Assembly (NCBI GenBank): GCA_016200325.1 | Contig: JACQEZ010000011.1 | Span: forward strand, 434,001 to 498,000 | Length of the DNA: 64,000 bases | Source: Candidatus Manganitrophaceae bacterium | GTDB taxonomy: Bacteria > Nitrospirota > Nitrospiria > SBBL01 > Manganitrophaceae | Reading direction: 5' to 3' | The notes under the pieces: generated by a model | Seen by the model: only the letters and a program-made list of their open reading frames with translations | Databases searched by the model: none | What the model was told of the DNA's origin: nothing | Translations under genes and position numbers: made by a program | In this document: positions 26,174 to 34,731 of the stretch, in pieces | Layout: every line of letters starts with the position of its first letter | Position numbering within the stretch: the first letter of the stretch is position 1

Positions 26174-27066
26174 AGTGTCGTCAGTGCGAGACCCCCGCCG
26201 TCATCAAGATGCCGCGGCACAACATCGCCCTCTGTCCCCGCTGTTTTGACATCTATGTCCGCGGCCAGGTCGAGAAGGCGATTCACGATGGAAAGATGTT
26301 CCGGCGCGATGAGCCGGTGATGGTGGCGGTCTCGGGGGGAAAAGATTCACTCGCCCTTTGGGACCTTCTGATCAAGCTTGGCTACCGGACCGCCGGCCTG
26401 CACTTAAACCTCGGCATCGGCGACTACTCGGCCCTCTCGCAAAAGAAGGTCGAGGACTTCGCTCAGGTGCGCGGCGCCGAGCTGATCATCCATGCCTACC
26501 AAGAGGCGTATGGCCTCGGCGTGATCGAAATCGCGGAGGAGACGGCCCGCCCCGCCTGCTCCGCCTGTGGGACGATGAAGCGTTATCACTTCAACCGGAT
26601 TGCGATGGAGCGGGGCTTCCCCGTGGTCGCCACCGGCCATAATCTCGACGACGAAGCCTCTCGCCTTCTCGGCAATGTCCTTCAGTGGCAGGAGAGCTAT
26701 CTTGAGAAGCAGTCGCCGGTGCTCTCCGACGAGGGGGGAACCTGGGCGAGGAAGGTAAAGCCGCTCTATCGGCTCGCCGAGCGGGAGCTGGCCGCCTATG
26801 CGGTCGTCCACCGGATCGATTACATCGTCGAGGAGTGCCCGATGTCGAAGGGGGCGAAGACCCTCCTTTATAAAGAGGTCCTCAACAAGCTCGAAGAGGC
26901 CTCCCCCGGGACGAAGCATCGGTTCTATCTTGGCTTTTTAGGGCGGGAGCGAGCCGCCGCGACCGCCCCGCCGGAGGGAAGCCCTCAAGCGTGCCGAAGC
27001 TGCGGCCAGCCGACGCAGGGAGCGGTCTGCAGTTTTTGTCGATTGATGGAGCGGGTGGCGCCATGA
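26170..27066 (+). CDS. ttuA: tRNA 2-thiolation enzyme, TtuA/NcsA family
   Basis: A 298-residue PP-loop ATPase. Visible elements: N-terminal zinc finger Cys3, Cys6, Cys22, Cys25; PP-loop SGGKDS at 55-60; three cysteines Cys130, Cys133 (CSAC) and Cys223 (EECP) placed as the [4Fe-4S] ligands of TtuA; C-terminal zinc finger Cys275, Cys278, Cys287, Cys290. TtuA adenylates U54 in the tRNA T-loop and inserts sulfur from TtuB. Archaeal/eukaryotic relatives (NcsA, CTU1) act on U34, so the target position is inferred. ATGA overlaps on both sides. Confidence 0.88.
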   Translation: MKCRQCETPAVIKMPRHNIALCPRCFDIYVRGQVEKAIHDGKMFRRDEPVMVAVSGGKDSLALWDLLIKLGYRTAGLHLNLGIGDYSALSQKKVEDFAQVRGAELIIHAYQEAYGLGVIEIAEETARPACSACGTMKRYHFNRIAMERGFPVVATGHNLDDEASRLLGNVLQWQESYLEKQSPVLSDEGGTWARKVKPLYRLAERELAAYAVVHRIDYIVEECPMSKGAKTLLYKEVLNKLEEASPGTKHRFYLGFLGRERAAATAPPEGSPQACRSCGQPTQGAVCSFCRLMERVAP

Positions 27067-27887
27067 GACCGTTGGCCTCCGGAGAGCGAATTCATCTGAT
27101 CAATAAAAAGGGCGATCCTTATCCGTTGCTCCTGAAGGCGGGGGCACTCTTTCAGTTCAGCGGCGAGACGATTGCGCACGATGCGATCATCGGACTCGAC
27201 GAGGGGAGCGAAATCACCCTCTCGCGCGGAACCCGTTTTTTTATCCTCCGTCCGACCCTCGCCGAATATATCCTTCACATGCCGCGCGGCGCCCAGATCC
27301 TCTATCCGAAAGACTTGGCGCTGATCTGCATGTGGGCCGACATCTATCCCGGCGCCACCGTTCTGGAGGCGGGGATCGGCTCGGGGGCATTGACGATCGC
27401 CCTCTTAAACGCCGTTGGGGAGAAGGGGCGGGTCGTCAGCTATGAGCTACGCGAAGACTTCGCCCGCCGGGCGGTCGCGAACATCGAAGCCTACCTCGGC
27501 CAATCGATCATGGCCGACCGCCTGCTCGTCCGCCAGCAAGATGTCTACGAAGGGATCGAGGAGGCGGAGATCGACCGGGTCGTTCTCGATCTGCCGGAGC
27601 CGCAGCGGGTGGTGCCGCACGCCGCCGCCAAGCTTCGCCCCGGCGGGATCTTCCTCTCGTTCGTCCCGACCGTTCCGCAGATCGAGCTCGTCGTCGCGGC
27701 GCTGCGGCGAGAAGGCTTCGCCTATATCGAAACGTTCGAGACGCTGCTGCGGGGGTGGAACATCGACGGCCGCAGCGTCCGTCCCGATCTTCGGATGGTC
27801 GCCCATTCGGGCTTTATCACCACGGCCCGACGGCTCAAGCGGCATGCCTCCGGCGAGGCGACCCCGCCGCCGGAGCCGGCGACCTGA
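27063..27887 (+). CDS. trmI: tRNA (adenine-58-N1)-methyltransferase, TrmI type
   Basis: A 274-residue SAM-dependent methyltransferase. The N-terminal small beta domain is followed by motif I VLEAGIGSGAL at 100-110, acidic YELRED near 127 and DLPEP at 176-180, the TrmI/Trm61 pattern. It should make m1A58 in the T-loop. The ATG at 27063 overlaps the ttuA stop, which rules out the longer frame from 26991. In Thermus, m1A58 promotes thiolation of position 54, so the coupling with ttuA makes functional sense. Confidence 0.9.
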   Translation: MRPLASGERIHLINKKGDPYPLLLKAGALFQFSGETIAHDAIIGLDEGSEITLSRGTRFFILRPTLAEYILHMPRGAQILYPKDLALICMWADIYPGATVLEAGIGSGALTIALLNAVGEKGRVVSYELREDFARRAVANIEAYLGQSIMADRLLVRQQDVYEGIEEAEIDRVVLDLPEPQRVVPHAAAKLRPGGIFLSFVPTVPQIELVVAALRREGFAYIETFETLLRGWNIDGRSVRPDLRMVAHSGFITTARRLKRHASGEATPPPEPAT

Positions 27888-27946
27888 ACGACCAACCGCT
27901 CCGCAACAGCGCGTGCATAAACCTTTCTGTAATGGGATCGAACTGA

Positions 27947-29623
27947 ATGAGGATATCTCTCCTTTTTATTTTCTTATTTCTTCTAACCCTCCTTCCGGCG
28001 CAGTTTCTATCGGCGAAGGAGAAATCTCCGAAAACAAAGGCTCCGACGGAGCATGCCGAGCAGATTGGCCAGGCCGAATTTCCGATCACCTGTAAAAAAA
28101 CCGTTCAGAAAACGTTCGACCGGGGGGTGGCGTTGCTCCACTCCTTCTGGTATCCCGAGGCGGAGCAGGCCTTTACCTCGGTGATCCAGACCGACCCGAA
28201 CTGTGCGATGGGATATTGGGGGATTGCGATGGCGCACTATCATCCGCTTTGGGAGCCGCCATCCGCGCATGACTTGAGAAGGGGGTGGACCTTCGCGGTC
28301 CGGGCGAAAAAGCTCGGGAGCAAGAGCGAGCGGGAGCGGGCCTACCTCGCCGCCATCGAGACCTTCTACCACGATTCGGATCGGGTCGATCACCAGACCC
28401 GCGCCGAATCGTACAAAAACGCGATGGAGGCGCTTCACACGAAATACCCCGACGATCGGGAAGGGACGCTCTTCTACTCCCTCTCGCTCCTGGCGACCGC
28501 GCCGCGAACCGATCAGGAGCATGCAAACCAGAAAAAGGCGGTGGCGCTCCTCCGTCCGATCTTCGCCGAGGCTCCTGACCACCCGGGGGTGATCCATTAC
28601 CTGATCCACGCCACCGACTCTCCGGAGCTTGCCCCGCAGGGGCTCGAGGTCGCGCGGCGCTACGCGAAGATCGCCCCGTCGGTTCCCCATGCGCTTCATA
28701 TGCCGTCGCATATCTTCACCCGTTTGGGGCTCTGGGACGAGTCGATCGAATCAAACCGCGCCTCCGAGGCGGCCGCCCACCAGAAGATGAAGGGGAGCCC
28801 CGACGCGCGGCTTCACGCGATGGATTATCTCGTCTATGCCTATCTGCAGAAAGGACAAGATCAGAAAGTTCAGGCGATCCTCAATGAGCTCCGTTCGATT
28901 CCGCGCTCGAAGGAGGAGAGCCTCACCGCCGCCTATGCTCTCTCGGCGATCCCCGTCCGCTATCTGATCGAGCGCCGCCGCTGGTCCGAAGCGATCGCGC
29001 TTCCGGCGCAGCCGAGCCGCTATCCCTATGCGGAGGCGATCATCTATTTCGCCCGTTCCGTCGGCGCGGCCCGAAGCCATCGCCTGATCGAAGGACAAGG
29101 GGAGCTGGAAGTGTTGAAGTCGGTCCGAGATCGCCTGCTGGAGGCGAAAGAGCGCTATTGGGCCGACCAGGTGGAGGTGCTCCTTCAAGAGGCGGCGGCC
29201 TGGAATGAATATGCCGACGGCAAACATGACCGCGCCTTGGTTCACATGCGGGCGGCGGTCGACCTGGAGGGGTCGCTGGAGAAACATCCGATGACCCCCG
29301 GTCCGATCCTCCCGGCGCGCGAGATGCTGGGGGACCTCCTTATGGAGGTCGGCGATCTGGAGCCGGCGCTGGCCGAATTCGAGAAATCGCTCCAGGTTGC
29401 GCCGAACCGATTTAACAGCCTCTACGGCGCCGCCCGCGCCGCCGAGCGTGCGGAGAAGCTTGAGCAGGCGAGAGGCTATTACGAAAAGCTCGTTGCGTTG
29501 GCCGGACAGGCGGACGGGAACCGGACCGCTTTGGTCGAGGCAAAGGTCTTTCTGGAGAAGGCGCCCGCCGCCCAAACGGGGGAGCGTCCCTCGGAGAAAG
29601 AGCCGACCCCCGACGTGAATTAA
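27947..29623 (+). CDS. Exported TPR-repeat protein
   Basis: A 558-residue protein with signal peptide (hydrophobic residues 4-22, cleavage near LSAKEK). It contains tetratricopeptide-like helices, for example FDRGVALLHSFWYPEAEQAF near 75, WGIAMAHYHPLW, and a clear C-terminal TPR (LEPALAEFEKSLQVAPNRFN). Histidine-rich motifs HYLIHATDSPEL and HMPSHIF are characteristic of this family of large TPR proteins. No catalytic domain is visible. Role unknown. Confidence 0.82.
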   Translation: MRISLLFIFLFLLTLLPAQFLSAKEKSPKTKAPTEHAEQIGQAEFPITCKKTVQKTFDRGVALLHSFWYPEAEQAFTSVIQTDPNCAMGYWGIAMAHYHPLWEPPSAHDLRRGWTFAVRAKKLGSKSERERAYLAAIETFYHDSDRVDHQTRAESYKNAMEALHTKYPDDREGTLFYSLSLLATAPRTDQEHANQKKAVALLRPIFAEAPDHPGVIHYLIHATDSPELAPQGLEVARRYAKIAPSVPHALHMPSHIFTRLGLWDESIESNRASEAAAHQKMKGSPDARLHAMDYLVYAYLQKGQDQKVQAILNELRSIPRSKEESLTAAYALSAIPVRYLIERRRWSEAIALPAQPSRYPYAEAIIYFARSVGAARSHRLIEGQGELEVLKSVRDRLLEAKERYWADQVEVLLQEAAAWNEYADGKHDRALVHMRAAVDLEGSLEKHPMTPGPILPAREMLGDLLMEVGDLEPALAEFEKSLQVAPNRFNSLYGAARAAERAEKLEQARGYYEKLVALAGQADGNRTALVEAKVFLEKAPAAQTGERPSEKEPTPDVN

Positions 29624-29656
29624 CAGAGATTAAAGATTGAACGGAGATTAAAAGAA

Positions 29657-30115
29657 ATGTCTGAACATCAGGTTGCCATCGATTGGGAGCGGGAGACCGA
29701 AGCCTTCTCCTACCAGGAATACAGCCGGGATCACCTCTGGACGTTTGCCGGGGGGGTAAAACTCTCGGCGTCGGCGGCGCCGGACTACCTTGGCAATCCG
29801 AACTATGTGAATCCGGAGGAGGCGCTGGTCGCGGCCTTGTCGAGCTGCCACATGCTGACCTTCCTTGCGATCGCCGCGCGAAAGCGGTTTGTAATCGATG
29901 CCTATCATGACGACGCGGTCGGCGTGTTGGAGAAAAACGCCCAGGGACGATTTGCAATCACCCGGGTGACCCTCCGGCCGAAGATCGCCTTCTCGGGGGA
30001 AAAGCAGCCGACACCCGAGGAGCTGAAAGCGCTGCACGATCAGGCCCATCACGGCTGTTTTGTCGCCAATTCGGTTACCACCGAGGTGACGGTCGATATT
30101 CGATCAGGAGGATGA
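29657..30115 (+). CDS. OsmC-family peroxidase-like protein
   Basis: A 152-residue OsmC/Ohr-fold protein. Two conserved cysteines are visible: SSCHMLTFL about midway and HHGCFVANS near the C terminus. These reduce organic or fatty-acid hydroperoxides with a thiol donor. GGAG lies ten bases before the ATG. The coding end abuts the pirin gene, suggesting a common transcript. Confidence 0.9.
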   Translation: MSEHQVAIDWERETEAFSYQEYSRDHLWTFAGGVKLSASAAPDYLGNPNYVNPEEALVAALSSCHMLTFLAIAARKRFVIDAYHDDAVGVLEKNAQGRFAITRVTLRPKIAFSGEKQPTPEELKALHDQAHHGCFVANSVTTEVTVDIRSGG

Positions 30116-30117
30116 AA

Positions 30118-30972
30118 ATGGATCAAGCCAGGACGGTCAAGACGGTCGTTACCCCGGAGCCGACGATGGAAGGGGCCGGGGTGCGGCTGAAGCGGAGCAT
30201 CGCCACCCGGACCTTGAGCGAGCTCGATCCTTTTTTGCTGTTCGATCACTTCGGATCGGACGATCCGGACGACTACCTGGCCGGCTTCCCGATGCATCCC
30301 CATCGAGGCATTGAGACGGTCACCTACATGCTCGCCGGAACGGTGCGGCACCGCGATACGCTCGGCAATTCTGGAATGATCGGGCCGGGCGACCTCCAAT
30401 GGATGACGTCGGGGCGGGGGATCCTGCACGAAGAGATGCCGCAGCGGAGCGCGCGGCTCGACGGATTTCAGCTCTGGGTCAACCTCCCGGCCCGGCTCAA
30501 GATGACGGCCCCCCGCTATCAAGATATCTCGGCGGCGAAGATTCCAATTTGGAATGGAGAGAACGCCGTGACGATCCGGGTCGTCGCCGGCGAGGTCGGT
30601 CCGGTCCGGGGGGCGGTCACCGACATCGCCGCCGCCACCACCTATCTCGATGTGTCGGTTCCGTCGGAGGGGACGTTCACCCATCCGATCCCGCGGGGAC
30701 ATGCCGCCTTTGCCTACCTTTTTGAAGGGGAGGCGACGTTCGGCGTTACTCCTGAGGCGGGGGGAACCGCGGCCCGTGCGCCTAAAATGTTAATCCTCGA
30801 CGACGGGGATCACCTGACCGTTCGGACCGGCCCGGCGCCGGCCCGCTTCCTGATCGTCTCCGGACAGCCGTTGAACGAGCCGATCGCCCGCTACGGACCG
30901 TTCGTCATGAACACCCGGGAAGAGATTGAGCAGACCCTTCGCGAGCTGCGTGAGGGGACCTTTATCCGTTGA
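30118..30972 (+). CDS. Pirin-family protein
   Basis: A 284-residue bicupin. The metal-site motif HPHRGIETVTY and a downstream HEEMPQ are visible in the N-terminal cupin, and a second cupin follows (HPIPRGHAAFAYLFEG). Pirins bind iron and some degrade quercetin; others act as redox sensors. AGGAGG at 30106-30111 favours the ATG at 30118 over that at 30112. Sits between OsmC and a GlcG-like gene, consistent with a redox role. Confidence 0.9.
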   Translation: MDQARTVKTVVTPEPTMEGAGVRLKRSIATRTLSELDPFLLFDHFGSDDPDDYLAGFPMHPHRGIETVTYMLAGTVRHRDTLGNSGMIGPGDLQWMTSGRGILHEEMPQRSARLDGFQLWVNLPARLKMTAPRYQDISAAKIPIWNGENAVTIRVVAGEVGPVRGAVTDIAAATTYLDVSVPSEGTFTHPIPRGHAAFAYLFEGEATFGVTPEAGGTAARAPKMLILDDGDHLTVRTGPAPARFLIVSGQPLNEPIARYGPFVMNTREEIEQTLRELREGTFIR

Positions 30973-30980
30973 GGAGGGCG

Positions 30981-31502
30981 ATGAGACGAGTTCATTTTTC
31001 AAAACAGAGCCCGCGGCGCATCGCCGCGGCGCTGATGGCGCCGATCTTCTCTTTCTTTCTCCTCGGCGCCGCGCCGACGTCGCTCCCCAAGCAGTCACGT
31101 CTTCCGCTCGATCTTGCGGTGAAGGTCGCCGGCGCCGCCTTGAAAAAGTGCTTGGAGGATGGATACCGCGTCAGCGTCGCCGTCGTCGATCGGGAAGGGG
31201 TGACCCAGTCGCTCCTGCGGGCCGACGGCGCCGGGCCGCACACCATTCAGAGCAGCACGAAGAAAGCCTACACCGCCGCCAGCCTGGGGCGGCCGACCTC
31301 CGACCTGGCAAACACCCTCAAAGACAAGCCGGAGCTGCAAGGGCTGCGCGACATGGATGAAAAAATTTTAATTCTCGCCGGAGGCTTGCCGATCGTCGTC
31401 GAAGGAGAGCTGGTCGGCGGCATCGGCGTCGGCGGCGCCCCGGGAGGCCACCTCGACGAAGCGTGCGCCAAGGCGGGGCTGGAAACCTTCTCCGAAAAAT
31501 AA
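30981..31502 (+). CDS. GlcG/HbpS-family heme-binding-like protein (exported)
   Basis: A 173-residue protein with an N-terminal basic and hydrophobic segment consistent with export. The family core follows: [13 protein letters not shown], then [33 protein letters not shown] and [20 protein letters not shown]. The ATG at 30981 has GGAGG upstream and lies just after the pirin stop. Members bind heme or similar ligands. Confidence 0.85.
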   Translation: MRRVHFSKQSPRRIAAALMAPIFSFFLLGAAPTSLPKQSRLPLDLAVKVAGAALKKCLEDGYRVSVAVVDREGVTQSLLRADGAGPHTIQSSTKKAYTAASLGRPTSDLANTLKDKPELQGLRDMDEKILILAGGLPIVVEGELVGGIGVGGAPGGHLDEACAKAGLETFSEK

Positions 31503-31589
31503 CCCTCTCTCTGAGCGTCAGGCGTTTTCTCTTTTACAGTCCATCCCGACTCGGCAACGCCGTTTCCCTTCCCCACCCTTCAATCAGAT

Positions 31590-31931
31590 GGGAACAAAGT
31601 CCGGCAGATTCTGGTGAACCTCCTCTCCAACGCGATTAAGTTTACCCCCGAGGGAGGAATTAAAATTCGGACGGAAGATCGGCCCGAAAAAAGCGAGGTG
31701 GAGATCCGGATTCAAGACACCGGCATCGGGATCAAACCGGAAGACCTTCCCAAAATATTTGAGGCGTTCTATCAAGTTGATGGGACTGCGACCCGAAAAT
31801 TTGAAGGGAGCGGCCTCGGTCTGACGATCGTGAAGCAGCTGGTCGACCTGTTGAAGGGGGAGATCCGCGTCGAGAGTGCGCCGGGGAAAGGGTCTCTTTT
31901 TATCCTCTCGCTTCCTTATCGAATCGATTAA
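31590..31931 (+). pseudogene. C-terminal remnant of a histidine kinase
   Basis: An orphan HATPase domain. The frame contains VRQILVNLLSNAIKFTPEGG (N box), DTGIGIKPEDL (G1), FEGSGLGLTIVKQL (G2) and ends ESAPGKGSLFILSLPY. No HisKA domain, sensor region or start codon with a binding site exists upstream; the frame simply runs into non-coding sequence before about 31590. The ATP-binding motifs are intact, so the loss may be recent. Confidence 0.8.
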
Positions 31932-32021
31932 GTATGAGAATCAACTCCAACCACTGCATTTCATTCTTCTGAGTCGGATGTTCAGGCGTGCGGCGTCGAT
32001 CGCTGCTTCGATCCAAAACGA

Positions 32022-33587
32022 TTAATGCGCCGGCATTCCCCCTGCCTGTGCCTTGGGTCTTCTCATCAGGAGGAGAAAAGGGACCACCGCCAGAAAGATG
32101 ATCCCCATCAGCTGGAACAGCTCATTAAAAGAGAGCATCGCCGCCTGGCGCTGCACCATCCCGAAGAGAATCCCATAGGCCTGCCGCTCGGCCGTCAGGG
32201 GATCCGACCCCCCCATCGCGAGCCTCCCCTGCAGCCCCTGCACCGTCATCTGGGATTGAAGGTTGTACGGATTCACATGGCCGCCGAGGAGGTTAATATA
32301 AAGCTGCTCCCGGCGGGCGAGAATCGTCGTTGCAAGGGAGATCCCGACGCTGCCGCCGATGTTGCGCATGAGATTAAAAATGCTGGTGGCATTGCCCATC
32401 TGCTCCCGCGCAATCGGATCCATCGTAATCGTCGTCAGCGGGACAAAGAGGAGTCCAAAAGCGATTCCTTGAATAAACTGCGGCCAGAAGATGTCCCAGT
32501 AGCCGGCGTTCAGGTTCAATCGCGACAGCCAGAAGAGGGTCCCGCTGGCGGAGAGCAACCCCACCCCTAACAGTTTTCTCGGGTCGAACCGCGACATAAT
32601 TATCCCGATAATCGGCATGGCGATAAAGGAACCGACGCCGCGGGGGGCCATGGCGATGCCGGCCTGCAGCGCCGGATACCCGAGCAGGGTCTGAAGGAAG
32701 AGCGGAAGGAGGACCAAGCTCCCATAAAGGACGAAGCCGAGCATCGTCATCAGAAAAACGCCGGTTGAATAGGTCGGGAGCTTGAAGACCCGCAGGTTGA
32801 CCACCGGCGATCGGACCCGAAGCTCATAAATTAGAAAAACGAGCAGCGCCGCGGCGGAGATGATGCTGAGCGTCGTAATGGAGTGAGAGGCAAACCAGTC
32901 GTCTTCCTGTCCTTTATCGAGAACGATCTGCAGCGCGCCGATTCCGACCGCCAGCAGGCCGATCCCCCCGTAGTCGATTCGGGCCGATCCCCTTCGAATA
33001 TACGCCGGATCGAAGATGAAGAGCCGCGTCATTAAAATAGAGACAATGCCGACCGGAAGATTGATGTAGAAGACCCAGCGCCAGCTGTAGTTGTCGGTCA
33101 GCCACCCGCCGAGGACCGGTCCGAGGATCGGCGCGGTTACGACCCCCAATCCCCAGAATCCCATCGCCTTCCCGCGGCCCTCCGGGGGGAACGCTTCGAG
33201 CAGAATCGCCTGCGAGAGCGGCTGCAGGGCGCCGCCGGCCGCCCCCTGAATGATCCGGAAGAGGATCAGCGTCTGTAAATTCGGGGCAAGCCCGCAGAGG
33301 AAAGAGGCCGCCGTGAATCCGGCGACGGCGGCGATGAGAAACCGTTTTCGGCCGAAGAAATTCGCCAGCCATCCAGTGAGGGGAAGAATGATGGCGTTGG
33401 CGACCAGATACGAGGTCAGGACCCAGGTCGACTCATCGACCGTGGCGGAGAGATTCCCGGCAATATGCGGGAGCGAGACGTTGACCACCGTGGTGTCGAG
33501 GATCTCCATGAACGTGCTCGACATGACGGTGATGGCGATCACCCAGGGATTGATTGAAGGGTGCGGCGTTCTTGCTGGATCGGCCAT
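32022..33587 (-). CDS. DHA2-family multidrug efflux MFS transporter (EmrB/QacA type)
   Basis: A 521-residue transporter with about 14 membrane segments. Motif FMEILDTTVVNVSLPHIAGNL is typical of EmrB-type helix 1 (split over two 20-residue blocks), followed by GRKRFL and RIIQGAAGGALQPL. The ATG at 33587 has GGAGGT ten bases upstream; the ATG at 33605 has none. No EmrA-like adaptor is adjacent. Exports toxic compounds in exchange for protons. Confidence 0.93.
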   Translation of the reverse strand: MADPARTPHPSINPWVIAITVMSSTFMEILDTTVVNVSLPHIAGNLSATVDESTWVLTSYLVANAIILPLTGWLANFFGRKRFLIAAVAGFTAASFLCGLAPNLQTLILFRIIQGAAGGALQPLSQAILLEAFPPEGRGKAMGFWGLGVVTAPILGPVLGGWLTDNYSWRWVFYINLPVGIVSILMTRLFIFDPAYIRRGSARIDYGGIGLLAVGIGALQIVLDKGQEDDWFASHSITTLSIISAAALLVFLIYELRVRSPVVNLRVFKLPTYSTGVFLMTMLGFVLYGSLVLLPLFLQTLLGYPALQAGIAMAPRGVGSFIAMPIIGIIMSRFDPRKLLGVGLLSASGTLFWLSRLNLNAGYWDIFWPQFIQGIAFGLLFVPLTTITMDPIAREQMGNATSIFNLMRNIGGSVGISLATTILARREQLYINLLGGHVNPYNLQSQMTVQGLQGRLAMGGSDPLTAERQAYGILFGMVQRQAAMLSFNELFQLMGIIFLAVVPFLLLMRRPKAQAGGMPAH

Positions 33588-33791
33588 GATCGGCAGGACC
33601 TCCATAAAGGCCGGCGTTGGTGTGGGTCATCTGAGTGATTTTACGCTTTGATTGGGGGGAGGGACAATGAGTCTCATTACGAATGGAGGGGGTTTCGGGG
33701 GATGCACTCGAGGGTGTTCTTGCGAGCTGGGAGGAGGGTGAAGGGGAGCGCGCGGCCCGATTCCTTGGTAGGACCTTCGAAGATTTCGGCC

Positions 33792-34220
33792 TTACCCTTT
33801 TTTTAAAAATGCTTCGACCGCTTGAATATATCTTGGATAAAGGGCTTCGGTCAGGCCGACCGCTTCCAAGATGCGGGCGTCATCGAGGTCGTCGTATCGA
33901 TGGACGAGGCGATTGCGAAGGCCGGCGGAGGGGGCGAGCTGTTCGGCCAGATCCTTTTGAAGGATCTCGAGTTCGCCGAGCTTGATAAAACTTTGGTAAT
34001 AATCTTCGGGAGCGTCATTCCCGCCCTGGATAATAAGATGGGTATTGATGTCGATGGCCGCTTCGATCAGCTCTTGAAGAAGGCGCTCCGTCGCTTTTCT
34101 CCGAAAGAGTTCTTTTCGATACTCAGACAGCGAGAGTCCCTCGATTGGACGGAGGGCCTGTAGATTGTCGATGATCGTTCCGAGCTTTCGTTGAAGGATC
34201 TCAGGCCGGATCGGCGTCAT
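33792..34220 (-). CDS. hepT: HepT-type HEPN toxin (DUF86)
   Basis: A 142-residue all-helical HEPN RNase. The active-site motif is RNRLVHRY at 102-109 (R-x4-H followed by x-Y), where the Tyr is the residue AMPylated by the partner antitoxin. It overlaps the mntA stop by four bases, antitoxin first. It would cleave RNA when released from inhibition. Confidence 0.9.
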   Translation of the reverse strand: MTPIRPEILQRKLGTIIDNLQALRPIEGLSLSEYRKELFRRKATERLLQELIEAAIDINTHLIIQGGNDAPEDYYQSFIKLGELEILQKDLAEQLAPSAGLRNRLVHRYDDLDDARILEAVGLTEALYPRYIQAVEAFLKKG

Positions 34221-34633
34221 GCGAGGCCCCTTTGCTCCAGGAAGCGTTCGATCGCATCCTTCCGGGCATCGCGCAGCTTTTGGGTATCGATGTAACGGCG
34301 GACCGCCAAAGAAGAAAAATCAAGGTAGGCACCGGGCCGTTTTTCATAGAGAAGTTTTCCCTTTCGGACCACTTCCCTCTTCAGAAGCGGGCTGGCCCGG
34401 TAAAGATCGACCAGATCGACCCGGGATGTTTTGAGGAGGCGGATGGCCTCCGCCGTGAGGGGAGTCAAATCGAGCGGCCCCTCTCCCAAAATGGCCAGAT
34501 CGATATCGCTCTCGCTCCGCGCCTCACCGCTCGCTTGCGATCCAAAAAGGATGACCAACTGCAGCTCCGCCCGCTGAGATAAAGGACGCAGTCGCTCGGA
34601 GATCTCTCCGACAGCATCCGTATTCTCGCCCAT
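34217..34633 (-). CDS. mntA: MntA-type nucleotidyltransferase antitoxin
   Basis: A 138-residue minimal nucleotidyltransferase. GS at 31-32 and Asp43/Asp45 form the GS-x10-DxD motif (GSQASGEARSESDIDLAI). MntA antitoxins transfer AMP to the HepT tyrosine, silencing the toxin. AGGTGG precedes the ATG. A C-terminal helical extension (IDTQKLRDARKDAIERFLEQ) probably contacts HepT. Confidence 0.9.
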   Translation of the reverse strand: MGENTDAVGEISERLRPLSQRAELQLVILFGSQASGEARSESDIDLAILGEGPLDLTPLTAEAIRLLKTSRVDLVDLYRASPLLKREVVRKGKLLYEKRPGAYLDFSSLAVRRYIDTQKLRDARKDAIERFLEQRGLA

Positions 34634-34662
34634 TTAATTCCACCTTTGGATGTGAACCGCTT

Positions 34663-34692
34663 TATCTAAATACACGAGAAGAGGCCTGTCAA
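34663..34692 (-). promoter_or_regulatory. Sigma-70-type promoter of mntA-hepT
   Basis: Minus-strand TTGACA (34692-34687), 18-base spacer, TAGATA (34668-34663). The predicted transcript start is about 23 bases upstream of the mntA ATG, leaving room for the AGGTGG binding site. Confidence 0.55.
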
Positions 34693-34731
34693 GCCGAAAC
34701 GCTCTTTGAAGACGGGACCGACCCGTGCTGC

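Noticed and set aside
33683-33985. Possible gene overlapping the hepT 3' end on the other strand
   Set aside because: Starts in non-coding sequence with no clear binding site, and its second half is antisense to hepT.
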